11,108 nt of DNA from Bacillota bacterium (GTDB taxonomy: Bacteria > Bacillota_E > Symbiobacteriia > JAMDAP01): assembly GCA_023484675.1 (NCBI GenBank), contig JAMDAP010000114.1, positions 1 to 11,108 on the forward strand, given 5' to 3'. Of this stretch, positions 1 to 6,831 are shown in pieces. Numbering within the stretch: position 1 is the first letter of the stretch; each line of letters begins with the position of its first letter. The notes beneath the pieces were generated by a model. It saw nothing but the letters and a program-made list of their open reading frames with translations. It was not told the DNA's origin and did not search any database. Made by a program: the position numbers and the translations under genes.

Positions 1-1386
1 TTGCTGGGCGATACCATTGGCGCACTGGCTACCGCGACGGGAGAGGCTGGGGTGAGCCTGGTCCGCGTTAGCGGACCTGAGGCTCTGCAGGTGGTCGGGC
101 GGGTGTTTCGGCGAGCCGATGGGCTCCCCCTGTCGGAGGGTCAGGGGCGGCGGGTCTACTTTGGCTGGCTTATGGACAGGCCAGGCGGAGAACGGCTGGA
201 CGAGTGTCTGTGCTGGTTCATGCCTGCACCACGGTCCTTCACCGGGGAGGATGTGGCGGAGGTGTCCTGCCACGGTGGGCGAGTGGCTTCAAGGCTGGCC
301 CTGGAGGCGATTCTTCGTGCCGGCGCGAGACTGGCCGAGCCGGGGGAGTTTACGCGGCGGGCCTTCTTGAACGGGCGGGTGGATCTGGCGCAGGCAGAGG
401 CCACCATCGACCTGGTTCGGGCCCGTACCGAAGGAGCTTTTGCGGCTGCGCAGAAACGTCTCGCCGGCGAGCTGTCGATACGGGTTCGGGAGGTGGGCGA
501 CAGGCTGGTTGGGCTGCTGGCGGAGGTCGAAGCACGGGCGGATTTCCCGGAGTTGGAACTGGAGGAGTTGGACGGGAGTCTGGTGACTGCCGAGCTTGAG
601 GCCTGCGCCGGGGTGCTGGAGGGCTTGGTGGCGGGGGCGGCGCGAGGGCGGCTGCTGCGCGATGGTTTGCGCGTCGTGTTGCTGGGCCGGCCCAATGTGG
701 GCAAGTCCTCGCTGCTGAACGCCCTGTTGGGGACGGAGAGGGCGATTGTGAGCAGCGTGCCCGGTACAACGCGGGATGCCATCGAAGAGAGCCTGGACGT
801 GGATGGCGTTCCGGTGGTCCTGGTGGATACAGCAGGTGTGCGGGAGACTGGAGACGAGCTGGAACTGGCCGGGGTGACGCGAACGGAGGCGGCCCTGCGG
901 GAGGCCGGCCTGGCTGTGCTGGTAGTCGACGCGGCACAGGGGTGGAACGAGGGGGACAGCGCCGCGGCAAGGCGTGCTGCCGGATTGCCTCTGGTAGTGG
1001 CCGCCAACAAGCGGGACCTGCGCCCCTGGGTGCCGGCGAAGGAGAACTGGGGCGGGTTGCCGGGAGTGCGCGCAGTGGTGGGCGTGTCAGCGCGAACCGG
1101 GGAAGGGCTGGAGGAACTGCGGGCGGGCATGGTCGCGGTCATGGAGGCGGCGCTGAGACGGCGAGGGGAAGATGCGCTGGTGGCGTCGGTCCGGCAGCGC
1201 GACGCTCTGGAGCGATCCCTGTCCGCCATTCGGCTGGCCCAGGAAGCGGTGCGGGCGGGAGTGAGTCTGGACCTGGCGTCGGTGGATTTGAGGGCGGCGC
1301 AGTTAGCGCTGCAAGAGGTGACCGGGGAGGCGGCGCCGGAGGCCGTCTTGGACGAGATCTTTTCGCGGTTTTGCATCGGCAAGTAG
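1..1386 (+). CDS. mnmE: tRNA uridine-5-carboxymethylaminomethyl modification GTPase MnmE (TrmE)
   Basis: MnmE works with MnmG to place a carboxymethylaminomethyl-type group on carbon 5 of wobble uridine 34 in a set of tRNAs; it binds the folate one-carbon donor and hydrolyses GTP in the cytoplasm. Seen here: the N-terminal start DTIGALAT followed by a VSLVRVSG stretch; P-loop GRPNVGKS at residues 229-236; TTRD of the G2 loop at 256-259; DTAG (G3) at 276-279; NKRD (G4) at 336-339; and the diagnostic C-terminal FCIGK at 457-461 with the conserved Cys458. The 461-residue length is normal for the family. The first codon of the window is TTG and the family's DTI motif begins at residue 4, so the gene is probably complete or nearly so, but the upstream ribosome-binding site is outside the window and the start cannot be confirmed. 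mnmG follows 20 bp downstream, so cotranscription is likely. Confidence 0.96.
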   Translation: MLGDTIGALATATGEAGVSLVRVSGPEALQVVGRVFRRADGLPLSEGQGRRVYFGWLMDRPGGERLDECLCWFMPAPRSFTGEDVAEVSCHGGRVASRLALEAILRAGARLAEPGEFTRRAFLNGRVDLAQAEATIDLVRARTEGAFAAAQKRLAGELSIRVREVGDRLVGLLAEVEARADFPELELEELDGSLVTAELEACAGVLEGLVAGAARGRLLRDGLRVVLLGRPNVGKSSLLNALLGTERAIVSSVPGTTRDAIEESLDVDGVPVVLVDTAGVRETGDELELAGVTRTEAALREAGLAVLVVDAAQGWNEGDSAAARRAAGLPLVVAANKRDLRPWVPAKENWGGLPGVRAVVGVSARTGEGLEELRAGMVAVMEAALRRRGEDALVASVRQRDALERSLSAIRLAQEAVRAGVSLDLASVDLRAAQLALQEVTGEAAPEAVLDEIFSRFCIGK

Positions 1387-1392
1387 GAAGTA

Positions 1393-1400
1393 GGGGGAGG
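1393..1400 (+). promoter_or_regulatory. Ribosome-binding site of mnmG
   Basis: GGGGGAGG lies 6 nt before the TTG at 1407. It settles the mnmG start, because the open frame extends backward antisense-free through much of mnmE without any comparable signal. Confidence 0.75.
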
Positions 1401-1406
1401 AAGGGT

Positions 1407-3317
1407 TTGACCTACCCGGCAAGTGATTTCGACGTGGTGGTGGTGGGCCTCGGGCACTCCGGTGTCGAGGCAGCCCTGGCCGCGGCGCGTCTCGGGTGCC
1501 GGACCCTGGCGGTGTCCACCAGTTTGGAGAACACCGCCTTCATGGCCTGCAATCCATCCGTTGGTGTTCCACCCAAGGCACATCTGGTGCGGGAGATCGA
1601 CGCTCTGGGCGGGGAGATGGCCCGCGCCATCGACGCCACCTTCCTTCAGATGCGGCTGCTCAACACCGGCAAGGGCCCGGCGGTGCAGGCGCTGCGGGCG
1701 CAGGCGGATAAGCGTGCCTACCAGGCCTACGTGCGGCGGGTGCTCGAGCGGCAGGAGGGGCTCTACCTGCGGCAGGCGGCGATCGACGCCGTTCTGGCAG
1801 ACGGTGGGAGCGTTGCCGGTGTTCGGACCAAGACCGGCATCGAATATGGCGCCAAGGCCGTGGTGCTGGCGACGGGGACCTTCCTGGAAGGGCGGGTCAT
1901 CACCGGAGAGCACGCCTTCGCCTCCGGCCCCAGCGGGCAGCTGCCGGCGCAAGGGTTGTCAGCGAACCTACGGTCGCTGGGCTTGCGGCTGGGCCGCTTT
2001 AAGACAGGGACGCCGCCACGGGTGGACGGCCGCACCGTGGACCTGTCGCGGCTGAAGGAACAGCCGGGAGACGAGGTGCCGCGGCGGTTTTCCTACCTGT
2101 CGGAAGCGGTGCCGCGGGCCCAACTCTCCTGCTGGCTCACGTATACCGGCGAGGAGACGCACCGGTTGATACGCCGCAACCTGCACAGGGCGCCGCTTTA
2201 CACCGGGGCCATCGAGGGCGCGGGGCCGCGCTACTGCCCATCGGTAGAAGACAAAGTCGTGCGGTTTTCCGACAAGCCGAGGCATCAGGTGTTCCTGGAG
2301 CCGGAGGGGTGGAACACCAACGAGATGTATGTGCAGGGGCTTTCGACCAGCCTGCCCGAAGATGTGCAGTGGGAGGTTCTCAGGTCGGTGCCGGGTTTGG
2401 AACGAGCCGAGATGCTGCGGCCCGGTTACGCCATTGAATACGACTGCCTGTTGCCGCGCCAGTTGGAGCTGAGCCTGCAGGTAAGAGGAGTGCCCGGTCT
2501 GTTTGGCGCCGGACAGCTGAACGGCAGCTCCGGGTACGAGGAGGCAGCGGCGCAGGGTTTGGTGGCCGGTGTCAACGCAGCGCGGTGGAGCCAGGGGCTG
2601 GGTCCCTGGACGATGGACCGGAGCGAGGGGTACATCGGCGTGCTGGTGGACGACCTGGTGACCAAAGGGGTGACCGAACCCTACCGGGTCTTGACCTCCC
2701 GGGCCGAATATCGCCTGTCGCTGCGCCAATCCAACGCCGACCTGCGGTTGACCGAAAAGGGCCGGCAGCTGGGGCTGGTGGACGATGAACGGTATCGCCG
2801 CTTCCAGGAGAGGGCGGCAGTAATAGAGAGGGCGCGGACGAGCCTCCGCGAAGTTTGGGCCGTCCCGGGGTCGGACGTGGCGCGGTGGGTGGAGAGCTGT
2901 GGCGCCGGGCAGGTGAAAGGGCCCGTCAATATGGAAGCGCTTCTGCGCCGCCCCGGGGTGGAGGCGGACCAACTGGCAGCTTTTGTGCCCGAGCTGGCCT
3001 CTGCCGATCGGGAGGCACGCGAGGAAGTGGCCCTGGAAGTGAAGTACGAGGGCTATTTGCGGCGCGAGGGGGCCCAGGTGGCACAGTTCAGACGGCTCGA
3101 GGACCGGCGGTTGCCGCCGGATCTGGACTACGGCTCCATGGCGGGCCTTTCCACGGAGGCGCGAGTCCGCCTGGCCGAGGTGCGGCCTCTCTCCTTGGGA
3201 CAGGCGCAGCGGCTGGAGGGGGTATCGCCTGCTGACATAGCCTACCTGCTGGTGTACCTTGGGCAGCACGAAAGAACACGGGTAGGGCAGGAGGGGGGTC
3301 GGGTGGAAGGTGCTTGA
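1407..3317 (+). CDS. mnmG: tRNA uridine-5-carboxymethylaminomethyl modification enzyme MnmG (GidA)
   Basis: FAD-dependent partner of MnmE in wobble-uridine 34 modification. Start TTG at 1407 is chosen from the strong upstream GGGGGAGG; it gives 636 residues, the usual family length. Seen: an N-terminal Rossmann FAD-binding motif VVVVGLGHSG (residues 10-19); the first conserved cysteine in ACNPS (Cys48); LVREIDALGGEM; TGKGPAV; the GPRYCPSVEDK signature, whose Cys falls at residue 277; and the second family signature AGQLNGSSGYEEAAAQG. Both redox/catalytic cysteines known from the family are therefore kept. One oddity: the normally near-invariant GGxAKGH segment after CNPSI reads GVPPKAH here (residues 53-59), changing glycines that line the flavin site. 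The rest of the protein looks fully conserved, so a functional enzyme is likely. Its last 8 bp overlap the start of rsmG. Confidence 0.96.
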   Translation: MTYPASDFDVVVVGLGHSGVEAALAAARLGCRTLAVSTSLENTAFMACNPSVGVPPKAHLVREIDALGGEMARAIDATFLQMRLLNTGKGPAVQALRAQADKRAYQAYVRRVLERQEGLYLRQAAIDAVLADGGSVAGVRTKTGIEYGAKAVVLATGTFLEGRVITGEHAFASGPSGQLPAQGLSANLRSLGLRLGRFKTGTPPRVDGRTVDLSRLKEQPGDEVPRRFSYLSEAVPRAQLSCWLTYTGEETHRLIRRNLHRAPLYTGAIEGAGPRYCPSVEDKVVRFSDKPRHQVFLEPEGWNTNEMYVQGLSTSLPEDVQWEVLRSVPGLERAEMLRPGYAIEYDCLLPRQLELSLQVRGVPGLFGAGQLNGSSGYEEAAAQGLVAGVNAARWSQGLGPWTMDRSEGYIGVLVDDLVTKGVTEPYRVLTSRAEYRLSLRQSNADLRLTEKGRQLGLVDDERYRRFQERAAVIERARTSLREVWAVPGSDVARWVESCGAGQVKGPVNMEALLRRPGVEADQLAAFVPELASADREAREEVALEVKYEGYLRREGAQVAQFRRLEDRRLPPDLDYGSMAGLSTEARVRLAEVRPLSLGQAQRLEGVSPADIAYLLVYLGQHERTRVGQEGGRVEGA

Positions 3318-4059
3318 GTCGGTGCGAGGGGCGATAGAGCGAGGGGCCGCGGCTTTAGGAGTGGGTGTCAGTGCCGGCGCTTTGACGGCTATGGGCCGGT
3401 TCGCGGAGCTGCTGGTGGAGTGGAACGAGCAGGTGAATCTGACCGCCATCACCGCACCGGAGGAGATCGCTCGCAAGCACTTTGTCGATTCCCTCAGCGT
3501 GCTTCGTGCCATTGACGACAAACCGGGCCTGCGCCTGGTGGACGTCGGCTCCGGGGCCGGATTTCCCGGCTTGGTGGTAGCCATGGCGCGGCCCCAGTGG
3601 AGAGTGCTGTTGGTGGACGCGTTGGCCAAAAGGGTGTCGTTTCTTCATCAGGCGATTGCCGAGACGGGGTTGGGAAACGTCCAGGCGGTGCACCTTCGCG
3701 CCGAGGAAGCGGGGCGGCGCTCCGAACTGCGGGAGCAATTCGATGTGGCCACGGCCCGGGCTGTGGCCGGCCTACCGGTGTTGGCGGAGTATTGCCTGCC
3801 GTTGGTTCGCCCCGGGGGGCTGTTCCTGGCCATGAAAGCGCGGGAGGTCGAGCGAGAGATGGCTGAAGCGACGCCGGCGGTTACGGCCTTGGGCGCCGAG
3901 TACCTTGACGTGCTTCGGTTCACGCTGCCCGGGGCGACGGAGGAGAGGGCCATCGTGCGGATCCGCAAGACGGAGTCGACTCCCCAGGGCTATCCGCGGC
4001 GCCCCGGTTTACCGGAGAAGAAGCCGCTTCATACGCTGCCCAGGACGCGATCCAAATAG
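3310..4059 (+). CDS. rsmG: 16S rRNA (guanine527-N7)-methyltransferase RsmG (GidB)
   Basis: Transfers a methyl group from S-adenosylmethionine to N7 of G527 (E. coli numbering) in the 530 loop of 16S rRNA. Seen in the 249-residue product: LVEWNEQVNLTAI at 35-47, RKHFVDSL at 55-62, and the SAM-binding glycine motif VDVGSGAGFPG at 77-87, then the YPRRPGLPEKKPL ending typical of Firmicute RsmG. The GTG at 3310 overlaps the mnmG stop by 8 bp, with AGGAGG at 3289-3294 and GGAAG directly before it; GTG at 3322 is a possible alternative. Overlap and shared strand suggest translational coupling to mnmG. The last nine or so residues extend past the usual family end, and the final 31 bp run into the tail of the convergent hydrolase gene. 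Confidence 0.95.
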   Translation: MLESVRGAIERGAAALGVGVSAGALTAMGRFAELLVEWNEQVNLTAITAPEEIARKHFVDSLSVLRAIDDKPGLRLVDVGSGAGFPGLVVAMARPQWRVLLVDALAKRVSFLHQAIAETGLGNVQAVHLRAEEAGRRSELREQFDVATARAVAGLPVLAEYCLPLVRPGGLFLAMKAREVEREMAEATPAVTALGAEYLDVLRFTLPGATEERAIVRIRKTESTPQGYPRRPGLPEKKPLHTLPRTRSK

Positions 4060-4895
4060 GCCAAGACGTGTCGGCGCACCTCGGGGAGCTCGTGAATGGT
4101 ATCGTGATCGGCACCCGGGACCAGGACCAGTTCCACGTTGGCAGGCGCCTGGCGGCGAATGCGGTGGAAGTGCGCCACGGGCACCACCGTATCTTCGTTG
4201 CCGTGCACGATGAGGACCGGGCTTGTGATTTCGCTGACCCGAACTTCCGGGGCCATGCGGTCAAAAGTCCAACCGACGAGGGTTTCCACGTGGCGACCGA
4301 CGCGGCCGGTGATGTACTCTGCGGGGAGACCCTGGCCTGCCAGAAGATCGGCGGTCGCCTGGCGGGGGTGAGCCGGCGGGGCGAGGGTGACCGCGGCGTC
4401 CAGGGGGAGGCCATTAGCAAGAGCGACGAGTGTGGCCGCAGCCCCGAGGGAATGGCCGATGACGGCCAGGCGGCCGCCGCCGGCGCGGCTGCGCGCGTAG
4501 GCTGCAGCGGCGACGAGGTCTTCGGTGAATTGGCGCAGCGAGCAGATGGCAACGGGGTCGCTGTTGCCGTGGCCCCTGGCGTTGTACACGAGGACGCGAT
4601 ATCCCTGGCCCAGGAGGGGTTCGACCCAGCCGGCGAGGCGGCTGGCGCTGCTGGTCCAGCCATGAGCCAGGAGAACACAGGTGTCGGCAGGGCCCTGCGG
4701 CTCCACCCACCAGCCGCGGCAAAGGGCCCTCTCTGCGCTCGGGAAAGCGACAGCCTCCGCTGCCGGCGGAAGGGGTGACGGTTCCGCCGGCTGGGCCGGG
4801 GTTTTGGGATGGAGCATGAGGCGTGCCAGATACGCTGGAGCTGCCGCGCTGAGAGCGATGACGGCCAGCCTTTGGTGGGGCTGAAGAACGTGCAT
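4029..4895 (-). CDS. Alpha/beta-hydrolase fold protein with N-terminal membrane segment
   Basis: A 288-residue serine hydrolase of the alpha/beta fold; substrate unknown. Seen: a hydrophobic segment at about residues 9-28 (signal anchor or uncleaved signal peptide), a Pro/Ala-rich linker at 30-50, then the hydrolase domain. The oxyanion-hole HGW is at 78-80, the NARGHGNS turn at 105-112, the nucleophile elbow GHSLG at 147-151 (Ser149), the acid Asp235 in HGNEDTVVP, and His264 in GADHDTI as the likely third triad member. All catalytic positions are present, so it is probably active. The start is the ATG at 4895, set by GGGGAGGG 5 nt upstream; an open extension to 4964 lacks such a site. It is convergent with rsmG and overlaps it by 31 bp. 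It sits between rsmG and parA, but nothing in it suggests a chromosome role. Esterase, lipase or acyl-transfer activity are all possible. Confidence 0.85.
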   Translation of the reverse strand: MHVLQPHQRLAVIALSAAAPAYLARLMLHPKTPAQPAEPSPLPPAAEAVAFPSAERALCRGWWVEPQGPADTCVLLAHGWTSSASRLAGWVEPLLGQGYRVLVYNARGHGNSDPVAICSLRQFTEDLVAAAAYARSRAGGGRLAVIGHSLGAAATLVALANGLPLDAAVTLAPPAHPRQATADLLAGQGLPAEYITGRVGRHVETLVGWTFDRMAPEVRVSEITSPVLIVHGNEDTVVPVAHFHRIRRQAPANVELVLVPGADHDTIHELPEVRRHVLAYLDRVLGSV

Positions 4896-4900
4896 GGGTG

Positions 4901-4908
4901 CCCTCCCC
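4901..4908 (-). promoter_or_regulatory. Ribosome-binding site of the alpha/beta hydrolase
   Basis: On the minus strand GGGGAGGG stands 5 nt before the ATG at 4895-4893. It decides that start over the upstream in-frame codons. Confidence 0.7.
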
Positions 4909-4935
4909 GAGTCAAGCGCGAAACGAGGTATTCCC

Positions 4936-4964
4936 ATAATGCTCCGTGCCGCGCCAAGATGCAA
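4936..4964 (-). promoter_or_regulatory. Weak candidate vegetative promoter for the hydrolase
   Basis: On the minus strand TTGCAT (4964-4959) and CATTAT (4941-4936) are 17 bp apart. The -10 matches TATAAT at 4 of 6 positions and the -35 matches TTGACA at only the first three. Spacing and position fit, but the match is poor, so this is a guess. Confidence 0.2.
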
Positions 4965-4977
4965 GGGGTTGCGTGGG

Positions 4978-5006
4978 CGGCCCGATTAGCCGGTCTTTTT
5001 GTTTTT
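4978..5006 (+). terminator. Weak hairpin followed by T-runs, upstream of parA
   Basis: CGGC (4978-4981) can pair with GCCG (4989-4992) around a 7-nt loop, followed two bases later by T-rich sequence containing two runs of five T (4996-5000 and 5002-5006). The stem has only 4 bp, so termination would be inefficient. If real, it would stop plus-strand readthrough from the mnmE-mnmG-rsmG direction before parA. Confidence 0.2.
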
Positions 5007-5043
5007 AGCAGGCGTGTGACTTGTTGGAAGGGGAGGAGGCGTG

Positions 5044-5073
5044 ATGGAGCGGAGCGAATCTATTGGTCGGTAG
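5044..5073 (+). other. Possible leader ORF upstream of parA
   Basis: ATG at 5044 opens a nine-codon frame reading MERSESIGR and ending at TAG (5071-5073), 27 bp before the parA start. A very purine-rich GGGGAGGAGG (5030-5039) precedes it by 4 nt, a better ribosome-binding sequence than the one at parA itself. It is in the same frame as parA but closed by the stop. It could be a leader peptide affecting parA translation, or chance. Confidence 0.2.
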
Positions 5074-5100
5074 TTCGGTCAGAGAACGGAGCTGAGCGCA

Positions 5101-5901
5101 ATGGGGCGCGTCATGGCGATTGCCAATCAAAAGGGCGGCGTGGGCAAGACGACGACCGCCGTGAACCTTTCGGCTTGCTTGGCCGACCTGGGGAAGCGGG
5201 TGCTGGTCATCGATATCGACCCTCAGGGGAATACCACCAGCGGTCTCGGCATCGACAAGAAACGGGTGAACGGTTCAATCTACGACGCCCTGATCAACGA
5301 TGCGCCTGCGGATTCTGTTGTCCAGCGGACAGGGCTGCCACGCCTGGAGATTATCCCGGCAACGATTGATCTGGCTGGAGCCGAGATCGAGTTGGTTCCG
5401 ACGATGTCGCGTGAGAACAAGCTCAAGAAGGTGCTGGAGCCGGTGCGGGGCGATTATGACTTTACCCTTATCGACTGTCCTCCGTCGCTGGGCCTGCTTA
5501 CGGTCAATGCCTTGACCGCAGCCGACTCTTTGCTGATCCCGATTCAGTGCGAGTATTATGCACTGGAAGGTCTTAGTCAGCTGATGAACACGTTCAAGCT
5601 GGTCCAGGGGAACCTCAATCCGGCCCTGGAGATCGAGGGTGTGGTGCTGACCATGTTTGACGGTCGCACCAACCTGTCTATTCAGGTGGTGGAGGAAGTC
5701 AAGCGGTTTTTCCGGGGCAAGGTGTACAGCAGCGTGATCACCCGCAACGTGCGCCTCTCAGAAGCGCCGAGTCACGGCAAGCCGATTCTCACCTATGATC
5801 CTAAGTCTAAAGGCGCAGAGCTGTATTACGAGTTAGCCAAGGAGGTAGTGGAACGTGCAGAAGAGAGGGCTCGGGAGAGGTCTGCAGGCGCTTCTTCCTG
5901 A
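5101..5901 (+). CDS. parA: Chromosome-partitioning ATPase ParA (Soj)
   Basis: ParA/MinD-family ATPase that binds DNA non-specifically as an ATP dimer, is stimulated by ParB, and helps position origins; in Bacillus, Soj also acts on DnaA. The 266-residue product starts almost directly with the deviant Walker A motif KGGVGKTT (residues 11-18, signature Lys11) and has no N-terminal helix-turn-helix, which marks the short chromosomal Soj type. Other motifs: VIDIDPQGNTT at 36-46 with Asp40 (switch I), and the Walker B strand TLIDCPPSLG with Asp125. The ATG at 5101 has GGAG 9 nt upstream; an in-frame ATG at 5113 is possible but poorly supported. The 3' end overlaps parB by 47 bp, so the two are almost certainly one transcript with coupled translation. 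The C-terminal tail, rich in Glu, Arg and Ala, is encoded in this overlap. Confidence 0.95.
   Translation: MGRVMAIANQKGGVGKTTTAVNLSACLADLGKRVLVIDIDPQGNTTSGLGIDKKRVNGSIYDALINDAPADSVVQRTGLPRLEIIPATIDLAGAEIELVPTMSRENKLKKVLEPVRGDYDFTLIDCPPSLGLLTVNALTAADSLLIPIQCEYYALEGLSQLMNTFKLVQGNLNPALEIEGVVLTMFDGRTNLSIQVVEEVKRFFRGKVYSSVITRNVRLSEAPSHGKPILTYDPKSKGAELYYELAKEVVERAEERARERSAGASS
5841..5845 (+). promoter_or_regulatory. Ribosome-binding site of parB inside parA
   Basis: GGAGG lies within the parA reading frame, 9 nt before the GTG at 5855, and supports that start for parB. Confidence 0.7.
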
Positions 5902-6700
5902 GGCTGACACCGGGCCGGCGGACGGGGTTCGCGAGATTGACATCGCCCTCGTTCGGCCCAATCCGTTTCAGCCGCGCAAGGGATTTGACGGCGATAAGCT
6001 GGAGGAACTGGCCAACTCTATTCGGGAGCACGGCGTGGTCCAGCCGATCCTGGTCCGGAGCCAGGGCGAAGGATTTGAGATTGTGGCCGGCGAGCGTCGG
6101 TGGCGCGCTTCGCGGATGGCAGGGCTGAGGACCATTCCTGCTATGGTGAAGGAGCTCAGCCAGTCGCAGGTCGTGGAGATCGCGCTGATTGAGAACCTGC
6201 AGCGCGAGGACCTTAACCCAATTGAGGAAGCCGAAGCGTATGACCGGCTCATCCGGGAGTTCGGCTTGACCCAGGAGGACCTGGCGCGGCGGCTTGGAAA
6301 GAGCCGGTCCCAGGTCGCCAACACCCTCCGGCTGCTGCACTTGGGCGAAGAAGTCCGGCGCAGCGTGGCCGAGGGCAAGGTGTCCATGGGCCATGCCAAA
6401 GTACTGCTCAGCGTGAGCGACGCCAAAAGGCAGGCGGCCCTGGCGCAGGCCGTTGCCGCTAAAGGCCTTTCCGTCAGGGAGACGGAGGTGCTGCTGAAGC
6501 GTGAGGAGAGGGCCGAGGCGGTTGGGAAGGGCGGGCGGAAGGCTGCAAAGGATCCCGCCATCGCCACCGTGGAGGCTCAACTTGGAGAGCGCCTGGGGAC
6601 CGTTGTCCGGATTGCGAGCGGTGAGGCGAAGGGCCGGATCGAGATAAGCTTCTTCGGAGAGGACGACCTGCAGCGGGTCATCGACCTGCTGCTGGCCTAA
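5855..6700 (+). CDS. parB: Chromosome-partitioning protein ParB (Spo0J)
   Basis: Sequence-specific CTP-dependent DNA clamp that loads at parS, spreads on flanking DNA, stimulates ParA and recruits SMC. The 281-residue product has the basic N-terminal segment KRGLGRGLQALLP (3-15) that stimulates ParA in this family, the domain opening PNPFQPRK (35-42), the CTP-binding GERRWRA (79-85), ENLQREDLNPIEEA (112-125), the helix-turn-helix GLTQEDLARRLGKSRSQVANTLRLL (about 136-160, shown in pieces elsewhere as LARRLGKSRSQVA), and a C-terminal dimerization region ending at a hydrophobic LLLA. The GKVSMGHAKVLL segment is of ParB rather than Noc character, judged by eye. Start is GTG 5855 with GGAGG upstream. 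Its own likely binding sites, two parS palindromes, begin three bases after the stop codon. Confidence 0.96.
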   Translation: MQKRGLGRGLQALLPEADTGPADGVREIDIALVRPNPFQPRKGFDGDKLEELANSIREHGVVQPILVRSQGEGFEIVAGERRWRASRMAGLRTIPAMVKELSQSQVVEIALIENLQREDLNPIEEAEAYDRLIREFGLTQEDLARRLGKSRSQVANTLRLLHLGEEVRRSVAEGKVSMGHAKVLLSVSDAKRQAALAQAVAAKGLSVRETEVLLKREERAEAVGKGGRKAAKDPAIATVEAQLGERLGTVVRIASGEAKGRIEISFFGEDDLQRVIDLLLA

Positions 6701-6703
6701 GGC

Positions 6704-6717
6704 GTTCCACGTGGAAC
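6704..6717 (+). promoter_or_regulatory. parS site 1 (ParB loading site)
   Basis: The perfect 14-bp palindrome GTTCCACGTGGAAC matches the bacterial chromosomal parS core GTTnCACGTGnAAC known from Bacillus and actinobacteria. It starts three bases after the parB stop codon. ParB bound here would nucleate spreading and SMC loading near the origin. Confidence 0.85.
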
Positions 6718-6718
6718 A

Positions 6719-6732
6719 GTTCCACGTGGAAC
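6719..6732 (+). promoter_or_regulatory. parS site 2, tandem copy
   Basis: An identical palindrome GTTCCACGTGGAAC separated from the first by a single A, giving a 15-bp centre-to-centre distance. If each dimer recognises the usual 16-bp form, the two sites share base 6718. The rest of the 131-bp gap to the next gene (6733-6831) shows nothing else I can name. Confidence 0.85.
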
Positions 6733-6831
6733 AACCCCGGTTCGGCTCCGCCCATCGCAGCGCAGGATCGTGCAAGGTTTGAGGAAGGACGGGCGGGTCA
6801 TGGGCCTTGCCCCGGAGGGAGACGTTCATCG

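Noticed and set aside
156..1952. 598-codon open frame on the minus strand antisense to mnmE and mnmG
   Set aside because: Low-complexity Ser/Arg/Pro/Thr-rich product typical of the complement of GC-rich coding DNA; the plus strand carries two unmistakable conserved genes here.
1968..3629. 553-codon minus-strand open frame antisense to mnmG and rsmG
   Set aside because: No recognisable motif, and both plus-strand genes are clearly real; a GC-rich shadow frame.
4283..4296. parS-like TTTCCACGTGGCGA inside the hydrolase gene
   Set aside because: Matches only 10 of 14 positions; the right half-site is lost beyond the CACGTGG core, so ParB loading is unlikely.
3920..4957. Second minus-strand frame of 345 codons over the hydrolase gene
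   Set aside because: Frame-shifted shadow with Ser/Pro/Arg-rich composition; the other minus frame has the full hydrolase triad.
4896..5100. Origin features such as DnaA boxes in the gap before parA, as expected near oriC
   Set aside because: I found no TTATCCACA-like sequence on either strand here or elsewhere in the window; oriC must lie outside.
5807..6829. 340-codon minus-strand open frame antisense to parB
   Set aside because: Covers parB and the parS sites in reverse; no domain signature and no ribosome-binding site of note.
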